64,000 bases of DNA. It comes from Chitinilyticum litopenaei DSM 21440. GTDB lineage: Bacteria > Pseudomonadota > Gammaproteobacteria > Burkholderiales > Chitinibacteraceae. The position numbers were made by a program, and so were the translations under genes. The stretch covers positions 49,480-113,479 of the forward strand of contig NZ_ATZJ01000011.1 of the NCBI RefSeq assembly GCF_000428145.1. Reading direction: 5' to 3'. Under the pieces are notes generated by a model. The model had not been told where the DNA came from and searched no databases. It saw only the letters and a list, made by a program, of their open reading frames with translations. Position 1 is the first letter of the stretch. Every line of letters begins with the position of its first letter. Below are positions 26,684 through 34,692 of this stretch, piece by piece.

Positions 26684-27684
26684 AGAAAATCCTCATCGTC
26701 GACGACGAGCCGAACAATCTGCAGGTCTTGCGCCAGGTGCTGCGCAATCACTATCAACTCTATTTTGCCACCGATGGTCTGAAAGCCATCGATGCGGCGC
26801 TGCGCTACCGGCCGGACATGGTGCTGCTGGACATCATGATGCCGGGCATGGACGGCTACGAAGTCTGCCTGCGGCTCAAGCAGCTGAGCGAAACGGCGGG
26901 CATCCCGGTGATCTTCATCACCGCGATGTGCGAATACGAGGACGAATCGCGCGGTTTTGACGTCGGTGCGGTCGATTACATCCAGAAGCCCATCTCCGGC
27001 CCCGTCGTGTTGCGCCGCGTGCAAACGCATCTGTCGCTGGTGCGCGCCAGGGCGCTGGAGGACAGCCAGCGCGACACCATCTGCATGATGGGGATGGCGG
27101 GGCATTACAACGACAACGACACCGGCCTGCACATCTGGCGCATGGCCGCCTACAGCGGCCTGCTGGCGCGCGCCATCGGCTGGGACGAGGACATGGCCGA
27201 ACGCATGGAGCTGGCCGCACCCATGCATGACACCGGCAAGATCGGCATTCCCGACTGCATTCTCAAGGCGCCGCGCAAGCTCGATGCCGACGAGTGGGAA
27301 ATCATGAAAACCCATGCCCAGATTGGCCAGCTCATCCTGAGTCGCGGGCATTCGCCGCTGTTTGCGCTGGCTGCCGAAATTGCGCTGACGCATCACGAGA
27401 AATGGGATGGCAGCGGCTACCCGCAAGGACTGGTCGGCGAGCAGATTCCCGAATCGGGTCGCATTGTCGCGCTGGCCGACGTGTTCGACGCGCTGACCAC
27501 CAAGCGCCCGTACAAGGAGCCATGGACCATCGATGCAGCCAGCGCCGAGATCTGGCGCGGCGCCGGCACGCATTTCGACCCGCAGCTGGTCGATGCCTTT
27601 TTCGCCAATCTGGACGAGATCGTCCTGCTCAAGCAGAAGTGGGATGAGAAAACCGAAAGCCTGCCTGCCACCGCCGAAACCTGA
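26680..27684 (+). CDS. REC-HD-GYP response regulator (RpfG-like c-di-GMP phosphodiesterase)
   Basis: 334 residues. The N-terminal receiver domain has ILIVDDEPNN and the phosphoacceptor in LLDIMMPGMDGYEV (about D54). The HD-GYP domain carries HDTGKIGIPD and HHEKWDGSGYPQGL, the full catalytic signature for hydrolysis of cyclic di-GMP. It overlaps the kinase gene by ATGA, so the two are translationally coupled and almost certainly form one signalling pathway: PAS kinase to phosphorelay to c-di-GMP breakdown. A terminator follows. Confidence 0.95.
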   Translation: MKKILIVDDEPNNLQVLRQVLRNHYQLYFATDGLKAIDAALRYRPDMVLLDIMMPGMDGYEVCLRLKQLSETAGIPVIFITAMCEYEDESRGFDVGAVDYIQKPISGPVVLRRVQTHLSLVRARALEDSQRDTICMMGMAGHYNDNDTGLHIWRMAAYSGLLARAIGWDEDMAERMELAAPMHDTGKIGIPDCILKAPRKLDADEWEIMKTHAQIGQLILSRGHSPLFALAAEIALTHHEKWDGSGYPQGLVGEQIPESGRIVALADVFDALTTKRPYKEPWTIDAASAEIWRGAGTHFDPQLVDAFFANLDEIVLLKQKWDEKTESLPATAET

Positions 27685-27711
27685 GGCGGCATAGCGCTTC
27701 GGTGACAGCAA

Positions 27712-27735
27712 AACGCCCACCTTGCGGTGGGCGTT
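27712..27735 (+). terminator. Terminator after the HD-GYP gene
   Basis: 10-bp perfect stem AACGCCCACC / GGTGGGCGTT with a 4-nt loop, 27 bp after the stop codon; a short T-containing tail follows. Confidence 0.75.
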
Positions 27736-27770
27736 GTCATGCCGGTGTTTATTACTGCCCGGACTGCGGC

Positions 27771-27950
27771 TCAGCGGGCGGCGTCGCTGCCTTGCTGGGA
27801 GACTGGCCGGACGCTGGCGGGACGGGAAAAGGCTTCCAGCAACCAGTCAAATGCCGGCACGCCCTGTTGGCGGGCAAGAAAATCCTGGCGCTGATCCGTT
27901 TGCTTCTTGTTGCTGTCCTGCTTGTTTGCGGCAATCTCTACGGTGCTCAT
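27771..27950 (-). CDS. Small hypothetical protein (59 aa)
   Basis: Starts MSTVEIAANKQDSNKKQTDQ at 27950 behind a good ribosome site (GGGGAG with 6-nt spacing). It is highly polar in the first half, with many Q, N and K, and then has an amphipathic stretch (FLARQQGVPAFDWLLEAFSR). It has no cysteines, signal peptide or membrane segment, and I do not recognise the family. It is supported mainly by the ribosome site and by its start and length not being shadows of another gene. It lies between the HD-GYP and porin genes. Confidence 0.6.
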   Translation of the reverse strand: MSTVEIAANKQDSNKKQTDQRQDFLARQQGVPAFDWLLEAFSRPASVRPVSQQGSDAAR

Positions 27951-28084
27951 GGTGATCTCCCCTGTTAGTAAGGATGTGCAGCGAAGCTGCCAGCAGATCA
28001 ATAGCACGGCAAGACTACCGGGCGATGACAGAGGCGGGCCGCCGCACTGCGCAGCGGCCCTGTCATGGCCTGCCGCGGCGGGAC

Positions 28085-29134
28085 TCAGAAGTAGGTTTTC
28101 AGGCCGACCATCACGCGTGAGGCATCCTTGCCCGCCGGGCCGCGGTAATCAAAGGCATTGTCGCTGGCGCCCAGTGCCGAATTGCTCTCGTTCTTCACAT
28201 AGCGGCCTTCGACAAAGGCCAGTGTGTGATCGTCAAAGTGATAGTTGTAGCGCGCGGCATAGGCTTGCGCACCACTGTCGTTCTGGCTGGCGCCGGCCAG
28301 CTTCACGTCGTCAAGATGGGCGTAGCTCAGGTAGACGCCGTGCTTGTCCCGGCGATAGCTGGCCTGCGCCAGCCATTCGCCCTGCTCGTATTGGCTGCCC
28401 GGATTGTACTCGTGGTGCTTGTAGCCGCCGGTCAGGCCAAAGCCGTTCTGGAAGGTGTAGCGTGCGCCAGCGTAATAGGTCTTGCTGTCGAAAGTCTGGC
28501 TGCTGCTGACGCCGCCGACTTCGATATCGTCCGTTACCCCGTCGCGCTGCTGGTAGCTGCCGTCGAGTTGCAGGCCGCCGATGCGGTAGCGCGCGGCGAG
28601 GTCGTAGGTCTTGCCGCTGCCCTTGCCCTCATCGTCGAAATCCTTGAAGGCGTAAGCGGCGGAGGCCTGGAAGCCGGCCATCACCGGGCTGTCATAGCGC
28701 AGCATATTGTTCACGCGCGTGCCCTGGCCCAGGCCGTAGTCGCCGGCCAGCCAGGCCAGGCCCGTGTCGGTGTAGAGCTGATCCTGGGCGTCGTAGCTGG
28801 GCATCATCATGCGACCGGCGCGCAGCGTTCCGTAATTGCCCTGTACGCCCAGGTAGGCGTCCTTGATGTCCAGCCAGTCTTCGATATCGTTCGAGCCGCT
28901 GCTGTTGTTGAGTCCGACCGAACCGGCCCAGATCAGCTGGCTGCCGCTGGCGCCCAGTTCATGCTTGCCGGCAATGCCGACGGTGCCGTCGAGATAGACG
29001 CCATCCTTGTTCTCGTGGCCGCGGTCGTCCACCTTGATGGCGCCGGTGACATCGCCACTGATGGTGACTTCGGCGAGCGCCGCGCCGGATGCAAAGGCGG
29101 TGGCCAGGGCCAGATAGGCTGCTTGCAGTTTCAT
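28085..29134 (-). CDS. Outer-membrane porin, Gram-negative type
   Basis: 349 residues. A signal peptide (MKLQAAYLALATAFASGAALA) is followed by EVTISGDVTGAIKV and alternating beta strands, ending in GLKTYF with the C-terminal aromatic residue needed for BAM-dependent assembly. This matches the 16-stranded general porin family of betaproteobacteria (Neisseria PorB/Burkholderia type). Glycine/aspartate-rich loops such as LNNSSGSNDIEDW suit L3 and surface loops. AAGGGAGAA precedes the ATG. It probably allows passive diffusion of small solutes; the selectivity is not predictable. Confidence 0.92.
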   Translation of the reverse strand: MKLQAAYLALATAFASGAALAEVTISGDVTGAIKVDDRGHENKDGVYLDGTVGIAGKHELGASGSQLIWAGSVGLNNSSGSNDIEDWLDIKDAYLGVQGNYGTLRAGRMMMPSYDAQDQLYTDTGLAWLAGDYGLGQGTRVNNMLRYDSPVMAGFQASAAYAFKDFDDEGKGSGKTYDLAARYRIGGLQLDGSYQQRDGVTDDIEVGGVSSSQTFDSKTYYAGARYTFQNGFGLTGGYKHHEYNPGSQYEQGEWLAQASYRRDKHGVYLSYAHLDDVKLAGASQNDSGAQAYAARYNYHFDDHTLAFVEGRYVKNESNSALGASDNAFDYRGPAGKDASRVMVGLKTYF

Positions 29135-29326
29135 GTGTTGTTCTCCCTTGTTGGCGGTAGTCGGCCCGCAGTTGGCTGGCCGATGCTGTGCAGTCTAGGG
29201 AGAGGGGGTGGGGGTGTCGTGGCAGTAAATCGCAGTGAAATTGTGACATTCTGCCTTTTCCTGATGGGCTGAATCGATTTAGTTGCGCGATGATGTACTG
29301 CATTTACTGCGGGCCGGACATGAAAA

Positions 29327-29349
29327 ACCGCCGTGCTGTGACGGCGGTT
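29327..29349 (-). terminator. Terminator of the copper operon
   Basis: Stem AACCGCCGT / ACGGCGGTT with a 5-nt loop; on the minus strand it is followed by a T-run (TTTTTC). It lies 20 bp beyond the CsoR-like stop codon. Confidence 0.8.
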
Positions 29350-29369
29350 CTGGCGGGCGATGTTGCGGT

Positions 29370-29654
29370 TTACTTGACCAGCTGACGCACGACCTTGAGT
29401 ACTTCCTCGACGGCGGCGTCGCTCTTCTTGCTGCCGATGGCGGCGTCCACCGACAGGCGGGCGTGTTCTTCGAGCAGTTGCAGCGACAGCGCATCAAGTG
29501 CGTTACGTGCGGCAGTGACCTGGTGAAGGATGTCGATCGAGTAGCGATCATCGTCGATCATGCGGCCAACGGCAGAAACCTGGCCGTTGATGCGATTGAT
29601 GCGCTTGATCAGGGCGTCCTTGTTGGCGCGGTTGGTTTTAGCGGATGACGTCAT
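29370..29654 (-). CDS. CsoR/RcnR-family metal-sensing repressor with both ligand cysteines changed to serine
   Basis: 94 residues of the DUF156 all-helical repressor fold: KRINRINGQVSAVGRMIDDD, ILHQVTAARNALDALSLQLL, EEHARLSVD. Copper-sensing CsoR uses Cys-His-Cys with spacing 25 and 4 (C36, H61, C65 in M. tuberculosis). At these exact positions this protein has S39, H64 and S68, so the thiol ligands are absent while the histidine remains. It overlaps copZ by 17 bp and ends the copA-copZ operon, so control of copper export is expected. It may sense copper differently, sense another ligand, or be a regulator without metal response. Confidence 0.88.
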   Translation of the reverse strand: MTSSAKTNRANKDALIKRINRINGQVSAVGRMIDDDRYSIDILHQVTAARNALDALSLQLLEEHARLSVDAAIGSKKSDAAVEEVLKVVRQLVK

Positions 29655-29847
29655 AGCCAGCTTCCTCGATGGTGTTGATGATGGTGTCGGCCGAAACGAC
29701 GGCCGGGTCGTATGAAACGCTTGCGCCGCCGGGCTGCAGGGTCACGTCGACCCTGACAACGCCTGCGAGCGCGCTTACAGCGCGGCTGACCGATGCGGTA
29801 CAGCCGCCACAGCTCATTCCCTCAATGCTGAGGTTCAGGGTGTCCAT
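29638..29847 (-). CDS. copZ: Copper chaperone CopZ-like heavy-metal-associated protein
   Basis: 69-residue single HMA domain with the metal site GMSCGGCTASV (C13, C16) and the ferredoxin-like pattern ending in EEAGYDVIR. It would carry Cu(I) in the cytoplasm and hand it to CopA. The start overlaps the 3' end of copA by 26 bp and the end overlaps the CsoR-like gene, giving a tightly coupled three-gene operon. Confidence 0.93.
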   Translation of the reverse strand: MDTLNLSIEGMSCGGCTASVSRAVSALAGVVRVDVTLQPGGASVSYDPAVVSADTIINTIEEAGYDVIR

Positions 29848-32260
29848 CTTCTTTCTCCTTGATGGATGGCGAAGGCAAGGGGCTTGGTCGCCAGCGGCGC
29901 AGAAGCAGCGCGTTGCCGACCACCGAAACCGAGCTCAGCGCCATGGCCGCGCCGGCGAGCACGGGGCTGAGGTAGCCCAGCGCGGCGAGCGGGATGCCGA
30001 GCACATTGTAGAAAAAGGCAAAAAACAGATTCTGGCGGATCTTGGTCAGCGTGGCCTTTGATAGCGACAGCGCGTCAATCAGGTGCGCCGGGTCGTTGTG
30101 CATCAGCGTCACGTCGGCGGTTTCCAGTGCGGCATCGGCGCCGCTGCGCATGGCGAAGCTGACGTCGGCGGCGGCCAGCGCCGGCGCGTCGTTCACGCCA
30201 TCGCCGACCATGCCGACCTTGCGGCCTCTGCTGCCTTGTCCCTGCAGGGCGCGGATGAGGTCGGCCTTGCCGGCCGGCAGCACGCCGGCACGCACCTCTG
30301 ATATGCCCAGCTCGCCGGCGAGCGCAAGCGCGGTGGCGGGGGCGTCGCCGGTGAGCATCACCACATGAATGCCTTGCGCATCGAGTGCGGCTATCGCTGC
30401 GGCGCTGCTGGCGCGCGGGGTGTCGCGAAGCGCAAACAGCGCGGCAGGCGCGCCATCGACCAGCATGCCGACGACCGTGCAGCCACGACTTGCCGCCAGG
30501 TTGGCCCAGGCCTGGGCCTGCGCCGGCAGCTCGCCCAGCCAGCCCGTGCGGCCGATGCGAATCTGCTTGCCGGCAATCAGGGCCTCGATGCCGTAGCCGG
30601 GGCTGGCCTGCAGGTTTTCGGCCGGCAACAGTGGCAGCTTGCGTTCCTGCAGCGCGGCGAGCAGGGCGTGCGCGAGCGGATGCTCGGAGCCGGCTTCCGT
30701 ACTGGCGGCCCATTGCAGCAGTTCATCTGCGCTCAGCTCGCCCAGCGGCTGCAGCGCTTCCAGCCGCGGCTGGCCGGTGGTCAGCGTGCCGGTCTTGTCC
30801 ATGACCAGCGTGTCGAGTTTTGCTGCGTGCTCCAGCGCGGTGGCGTTGCGAAACAGCAGGCCGTGGCGCGCGCCGGCGCCCATGCCGACCATGACGGCGG
30901 TCGGCGTGGCCAGCCCCAGCGCGCAGGGGCAGGCGATCACCAGCACGGCTACCGCATTGAGCACGGCCGCAAGCCACGCTCCGCCGATCAGGCCGGTGGC
31001 GAGCAGCGTGAGCAGCGCGATGCCGAGCACTACCGGCACAAAGACCGCGGAAATGCGGTCGGCCAGCGCCTGGATCGGGGCTTTGGAATTTTGCGCGCTT
31101 TGCACCAGCCGCAGCATTTCGGCGAGCTGCGTGCCGCTGCCTATGCCCTGTGCACGCACGCGCAGCATGCCTTCGACATTGCGCGTGCCGGCAAACACGC
31201 GACTGCCGGCGCTTTTGGCCACGGGGAGCGCTTCGCCGGTGAGCAGTGCTTCGTCAATCGCGGCATTGCCGTCAATCACCGTGCCATCGACCGCTACCTG
31301 CTCACCATGGCGCACGATGATGGTATCGCCGACACGCAGCAGATTGATGCTGATTTCGCTGACGCTGCCGTTTTCTTCGCGGCGCGCGGTGCGCGGCTGC
31401 AGCGCCAGCAGTTCACCCATGGCATCGGCGGTCTTGCGCTTGGCGCGGGCCTCCAGCAGCTTGCCCAGCAGCACCAGCGTGATCACCGCCGCGCTGGCCT
31501 CGAAATACACGGGCAGATCGTGGCGGCCGGCCAGCGTAACGACCGCGCTCAGGCCCCAGGCCATGCTGGTGCCCAGCGCGACCAGCACGTCCATGTTCGC
31601 GCCGCCACTCTTTACTGCATGCCAGGCGCCACGGTAGAAACGCCAGCCGGCGACGAACTGCACGATGCTGGCCAGTATCAGTTGCAGGCCGCGCGGCAGG
31701 ACATGCGCCTGGCCGCTGACCATGGCCGCCATTTCCAGCAGCAGCGGCAGCGAGCAGGCGATCGCCAGTGCCAGCAGCAGCCATTCCTTCTTACCCTTGC
31801 TGGTATTGGCTTGCAGCCTTTGATCTTGAATGGTTGAGGCTGTATACCCCGCCTTCTGGATGGCCTGGATCGCCGCGTGCTCGTCGAAAGCGCCGGCAGG
31901 GAAGGTGAGGGTGGCGACATGGGTCGCGATGTTGACCACCGCCGTAACACCGGGCTGGCGCTGCAGTACTTTTTCGATCCTTGCCACGCAGGCGGCACAG
32001 GTGATGCCCTCGACCTGCAGCTCCAGCGTGCTCATGGGAACGGCAAAGCCGGCCCTGGCAACAGCGGCCAGCACCGTATCGACGTTCGCCGGGGGAGAGA
32101 TGCTGACCTGGGCGGCTTCGCTGGCAAAGCTCACGCTGGCGGTGAGGCCGTTCTGGCGGTTCAGCACCTTCTCGAGACGGCTGGCGCAGGCGGCACACGT
32201 CATCCCGCTGACGGGGAGTGTGAAGTGCTGCTGGTCCGAAGCGTGGTCAGATATACCCAT
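29822..32260 (-). CDS. copA: Copper-translocating P-type ATPase
   Basis: 812-residue P1B-1 ATPase that exports Cu(I) from the cytoplasm. Two N-terminal HMA domains carry GMTCAACASR and GITCAACVAR. The transmembrane copper site is CPCALG, the phosphorylation motif DKTGTLTTGQ, and the ATP-binding domain has the SEHPLA motif and GDGVNDAPAL hinge. ATG 32260 gives the first HMA domain right at the N terminus; an in-frame ATG at 32296 is less likely. It is the first gene of the operon with copZ and the CsoR-like repressor, divergent from folA. Confidence 0.97.
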   Translation of the reverse strand: MGISDHASDQQHFTLPVSGMTCAACASRLEKVLNRQNGLTASVSFASEAAQVSISPPANVDTVLAAVARAGFAVPMSTLELQVEGITCAACVARIEKVLQRQPGVTAVVNIATHVATLTFPAGAFDEHAAIQAIQKAGYTASTIQDQRLQANTSKGKKEWLLLALAIACSLPLLLEMAAMVSGQAHVLPRGLQLILASIVQFVAGWRFYRGAWHAVKSGGANMDVLVALGTSMAWGLSAVVTLAGRHDLPVYFEASAAVITLVLLGKLLEARAKRKTADAMGELLALQPRTARREENGSVSEISINLLRVGDTIIVRHGEQVAVDGTVIDGNAAIDEALLTGEALPVAKSAGSRVFAGTRNVEGMLRVRAQGIGSGTQLAEMLRLVQSAQNSKAPIQALADRISAVFVPVVLGIALLTLLATGLIGGAWLAAVLNAVAVLVIACPCALGLATPTAVMVGMGAGARHGLLFRNATALEHAAKLDTLVMDKTGTLTTGQPRLEALQPLGELSADELLQWAASTEAGSEHPLAHALLAALQERKLPLLPAENLQASPGYGIEALIAGKQIRIGRTGWLGELPAQAQAWANLAASRGCTVVGMLVDGAPAALFALRDTPRASSAAAIAALDAQGIHVVMLTGDAPATALALAGELGISEVRAGVLPAGKADLIRALQGQGSRGRKVGMVGDGVNDAPALAAADVSFAMRSGADAALETADVTLMHNDPAHLIDALSLSKATLTKIRQNLFFAFFYNVLGIPLAALGYLSPVLAGAAMALSSVSVVGNALLLRRWRPSPLPSPSIKEKEDGHPEPQH

Positions 32261-32430
32261 GCGGAGTATGGTATGCCTAGCCAGCCCGCGATTCAAGACG
32301 ACTTTGGCGGTATCCCCCTGTTTTCAGGCTTTTTGTCGTCCCGGGCCGACAGGCTGCGGACCGGTAGGCGCATGGCCGGCAGGCGGTGCAGGGAGTACAC
32401 TCCGGTTTTAAGTGTCTTGCCGGAGTTGTA

Positions 32431-32916
32431 ATGAAATTAGCCCTGATTGCCGCCGTCGCCCGCAATGGCGTGATCGGCATGGAAAACCGCCTGCCGTTTC
32501 GTCTGCCCGGCGATCTGCAGCGCTTCAAGGCGCTGACGATGGGCGCACCGATGATCATGGGCCGCAAGACCTTCGAATCGCTGCCGGGGCTCCTGCCCGG
32601 GCGACCGCATCTGGTGGTCAGCCGCAATCCGGACTGGCGAGCCGACGGCGCGCAGGTTTTTGCCTCGCTGGATGCGGCCATTGCGGCCTGCGCCGGGCTG
32701 GAGCGCGCCTTTGTCATCGGCGGCGGCGACATCTACCGCCAGGCCTTGCCGCTGGCGCAGGAGCTTTTCCTCACCGAGGTCGATGCCGAGCCGGAAGGCG
32801 ACACCTGGTTTCCCGAGGTCGACCCCTTGCGCTGGCGCCTGCAGGCGCGCAGCGACACGCAACAGGCGCCGGACGGTACCACCTACGTCTTTGCCGATTA
32901 CGAACTGGCCGCCTGA
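32431..32916 (+). CDS. folA: Dihydrofolate reductase
   Basis: 161 residues; reduces dihydrofolate to tetrahydrofolate with NADPH. It starts MKLALIAAVARNGVIGMENR (GGAG upstream at 32422) and has the NADPH motifs PMIMGRKTFES and RAFVIGGGDIYRQAL. The catalytic acid of E. coli D27 is present as D28 (LPGDLQRF). The residue aligned with Trp22 is phenylalanine (LPF instead of LPW), an uncommon substitution in the Met20 loop region. Length is normal and no mobile element is near, so it is the chromosomal enzyme. Confidence 0.95.
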   Translation: MKLALIAAVARNGVIGMENRLPFRLPGDLQRFKALTMGAPMIMGRKTFESLPGLLPGRPHLVVSRNPDWRADGAQVFASLDAAIAACAGLERAFVIGGGDIYRQALPLAQELFLTEVDAEPEGDTWFPEVDPLRWRLQARSDTQQAPDGTTYVFADYELAA

Positions 32917-33003
32917 TCGCGGCCGCGCATTGCGGAAATCCCTTCCAGACAGGTAGGCGGGCTTGCGACAAAATTGTAAGCTTTTGATGACCGCGGCCCA
33001 CTC

Positions 33004-34500
33004 ATGAGCAAAGCCACATCCTCCCGGCCCATCGAACAGCCGGAACTGCGCCGCAGCCTGAAGGCGCGCCACCTCACGATGATCGCCATTGGCGGCTCGA
33101 TCGGCACCGGGCTTTTCGTGGCCTCGGGCGCGACGGTCGCCAATGCCGGGCCCGGCGGCGCGATCGCCGGCTATCTGCTGATCGGGCTGATGGTGTATTT
33201 CCTGATGACGAGCCTGGGCGAGCTGGCGGCCTACATGCCGGTGTCCGGCTCGTTCGCCACCTATGGCGCGCGCTTTGTCGACCCGGCCTTCGGTTTCGCG
33301 CTGGGCTGGAACTACTGGTACAACTGGGCGGTGACGATTGCCGTCGAGCTCGTTGCCGCGCAGCTGATCATGGCCTACTGGCTGCCCGACGTGCCCGGCA
33401 TCTACTGGAGCGCGGCGTTTCTGATCATCATGTTTTCGCTGAACGTGATTTCGGTGAAGGGTTTTGGCGAGGCCGAGTACTGGTGCTCGCTGATCAAGGT
33501 CGTCACCGTGCTGGTGTTCATCGCCACCGGGCTGGCGATGATCTTCGGCATCCTCAAGGGCGGCGAGACCGCCGGCTGGCAGAACCTCACCACGGGCGAG
33601 GCGCCCTTTGTCGGCGGTCTGCAGGCAATGATCGGCGTGATGATGGTCGCGGGTTTTTCCTTCCAGGGCACCGAGCTGATCGGCGTTGCCGCCGGCGAAT
33701 CGGAAAACCCGCACAAGACCATTCCGCGCGCGATCAAGCAGGTGTTCTGGCGCATCCTGCTGTTTTACGTCATCGCGATTTTCCTGATCGGCCTGTTGAT
33801 TCCCTACACCGATCCGAAGCTGCTGCAGAACGGCATCCAGGACATTGGCGTCAGTCCCTTCACCCTGGTGTTCGAGCATGCCGGGCTGGCGTTCGCCGCT
33901 GCGCTGATGAACGCCGTCATCCTCACCGCCATCCTCTCGGCCGGCAATTCGGGCATGTATGCGTCCACGCGCATGCTCTACACGCTGGCCAAGGAAGGCC
34001 TGGCGCCGAAGATTTTTGCCCGTCTGTCGGCCAACGGCGTGCCGCGCAACGCGCTGTATGCCACGACCGCAGTAGGCATGCTGTGTTTCCTGACCGCGCT
34101 GGGCAAGGATCAGACCATCTACCTGTGGCTGCTCAATATGTCCGGGATGACCGGCTTCATTGCCTGGCTGGGCATCGCGATCAGTCATTACCGTTTCCGC
34201 CGCGGCTTCATCGCGCAGGGCCACACGCTGGACGAGCTGCCTTACCGCTCGAAATTCTTCCCCTGGGGCCCGCTGTTTGCCTTTGGTCTGTGTCTCTTTG
34301 TGATGCTGGGGCAGAACTACCAGGCCTTCATGGCAGATCAGATCAATTGGGTGGGAATCGTGGCCATCTATATCGGCATCCCGCTGTTCCTGGCGATCTG
34401 GTGGGGCTACCGGCTGAAACACAAGACCCGTTTCGTGCGGCTGAGTGAAATGCAGTTTGATGACGCCGACGAGGCGCTGTTGCACAGCGAACGACGTTAG
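33004..34500 (+). CDS. Amino-acid permease of the APC family (LysP/GabP type)
   Basis: 498 residues with 12 predicted membrane helices. The family signature is at the N terminus (RHLTMIAIGGSIGTGLFVAS) and is followed by GPGGAIAGYLLIGLMVYFLM, ELAAYMPVSGSFATY and GFSFQGTELIGVAAGESENP. It imports a cationic or other amino acid with protons at the inner membrane. Its position directly upstream of the arginine catabolic genes suggests arginine or ornithine/lysine uptake; the substrate is inferred from context. A family B hairpin and a terminator separate it from astA, so it is a separate transcript. Confidence 0.9.
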   Translation: MSKATSSRPIEQPELRRSLKARHLTMIAIGGSIGTGLFVASGATVANAGPGGAIAGYLLIGLMVYFLMTSLGELAAYMPVSGSFATYGARFVDPAFGFALGWNYWYNWAVTIAVELVAAQLIMAYWLPDVPGIYWSAAFLIIMFSLNVISVKGFGEAEYWCSLIKVVTVLVFIATGLAMIFGILKGGETAGWQNLTTGEAPFVGGLQAMIGVMMVAGFSFQGTELIGVAAGESENPHKTIPRAIKQVFWRILLFYVIAIFLIGLLIPYTDPKLLQNGIQDIGVSPFTLVFEHAGLAFAAALMNAVILTAILSAGNSGMYASTRMLYTLAKEGLAPKIFARLSANGVPRNALYATTAVGMLCFLTALGKDQTIYLWLLNMSGMTGFIAWLGIAISHYRFRRGFIAQGHTLDELPYRSKFFPWGPLFAFGLCLFVMLGQNYQAFMADQINWVGIVAIYIGIPLFLAIWWGYRLKHKTRFVRLSEMQFDDADEALLHSERR

Positions 34501-34502
34501 CG

Positions 34503-34550
34503 GGGTATATGCCTGTAGCCATTTTTGGAAAATGGCTGCAGGGCAATACT
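34503..34550. repeat. Family B GGGTAT hairpin
   Basis: GGGTATATGCCTGTAGCC and AATGGCTGCAGGGCAATACT form the arms. It begins 2 bp after the permease stop codon. Confidence 0.7.
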
Positions 34551-34566
34551 TATATGGGTAATAAGA

Positions 34567-34597
34567 AAGGCGGCCGCGATGATGCCGCCTTTTTTTC
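34567..34597 (+). terminator. Terminator after the permease gene
   Basis: Stem AAGGCGGC / GCCGCCTT with a loop of about 8 nt and a run of seven T. Confidence 0.85.
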
Positions 34598-34658
34598 GCG
34601 TCCCTGCCTCGCATCGGGCTGGGGTTTCTCCGGATAGGTCGGCAACAGGGGCTTTGCT

Positions 34659-34680
34659 ACAGTGAATCACGATTCACTGT
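34659..34680. promoter_or_regulatory. ARG box (ArgR operator) upstream of astA
   Basis: A perfect 22-bp palindrome whose centre TGAATCACGATTCA fits the ArgR half-site rule TGAAT-N4-ATTCA. It ends 12 bp before the astA ATG and overlaps the likely promoter. ArgR controls ast/aru operons in enterobacteria and pseudomonads, which supports the call. Only one box is evident; a second, as in many ArgR targets, was not found. Confidence 0.8.
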
Positions 34681-34692
34681 GGTGCCCTTGCG

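Noticed and set aside
31829..31855. GGCTGTATACCCC sequence as another family B hairpin
   Set aside because: It lies inside copA coding sequence and has no inverted partner arm.
32437..34614. Minus-strand open frame of 725 codons opposite folA and the permease
   Set aside because: Shadow of two real genes; composition and lack of motifs argue against coding.
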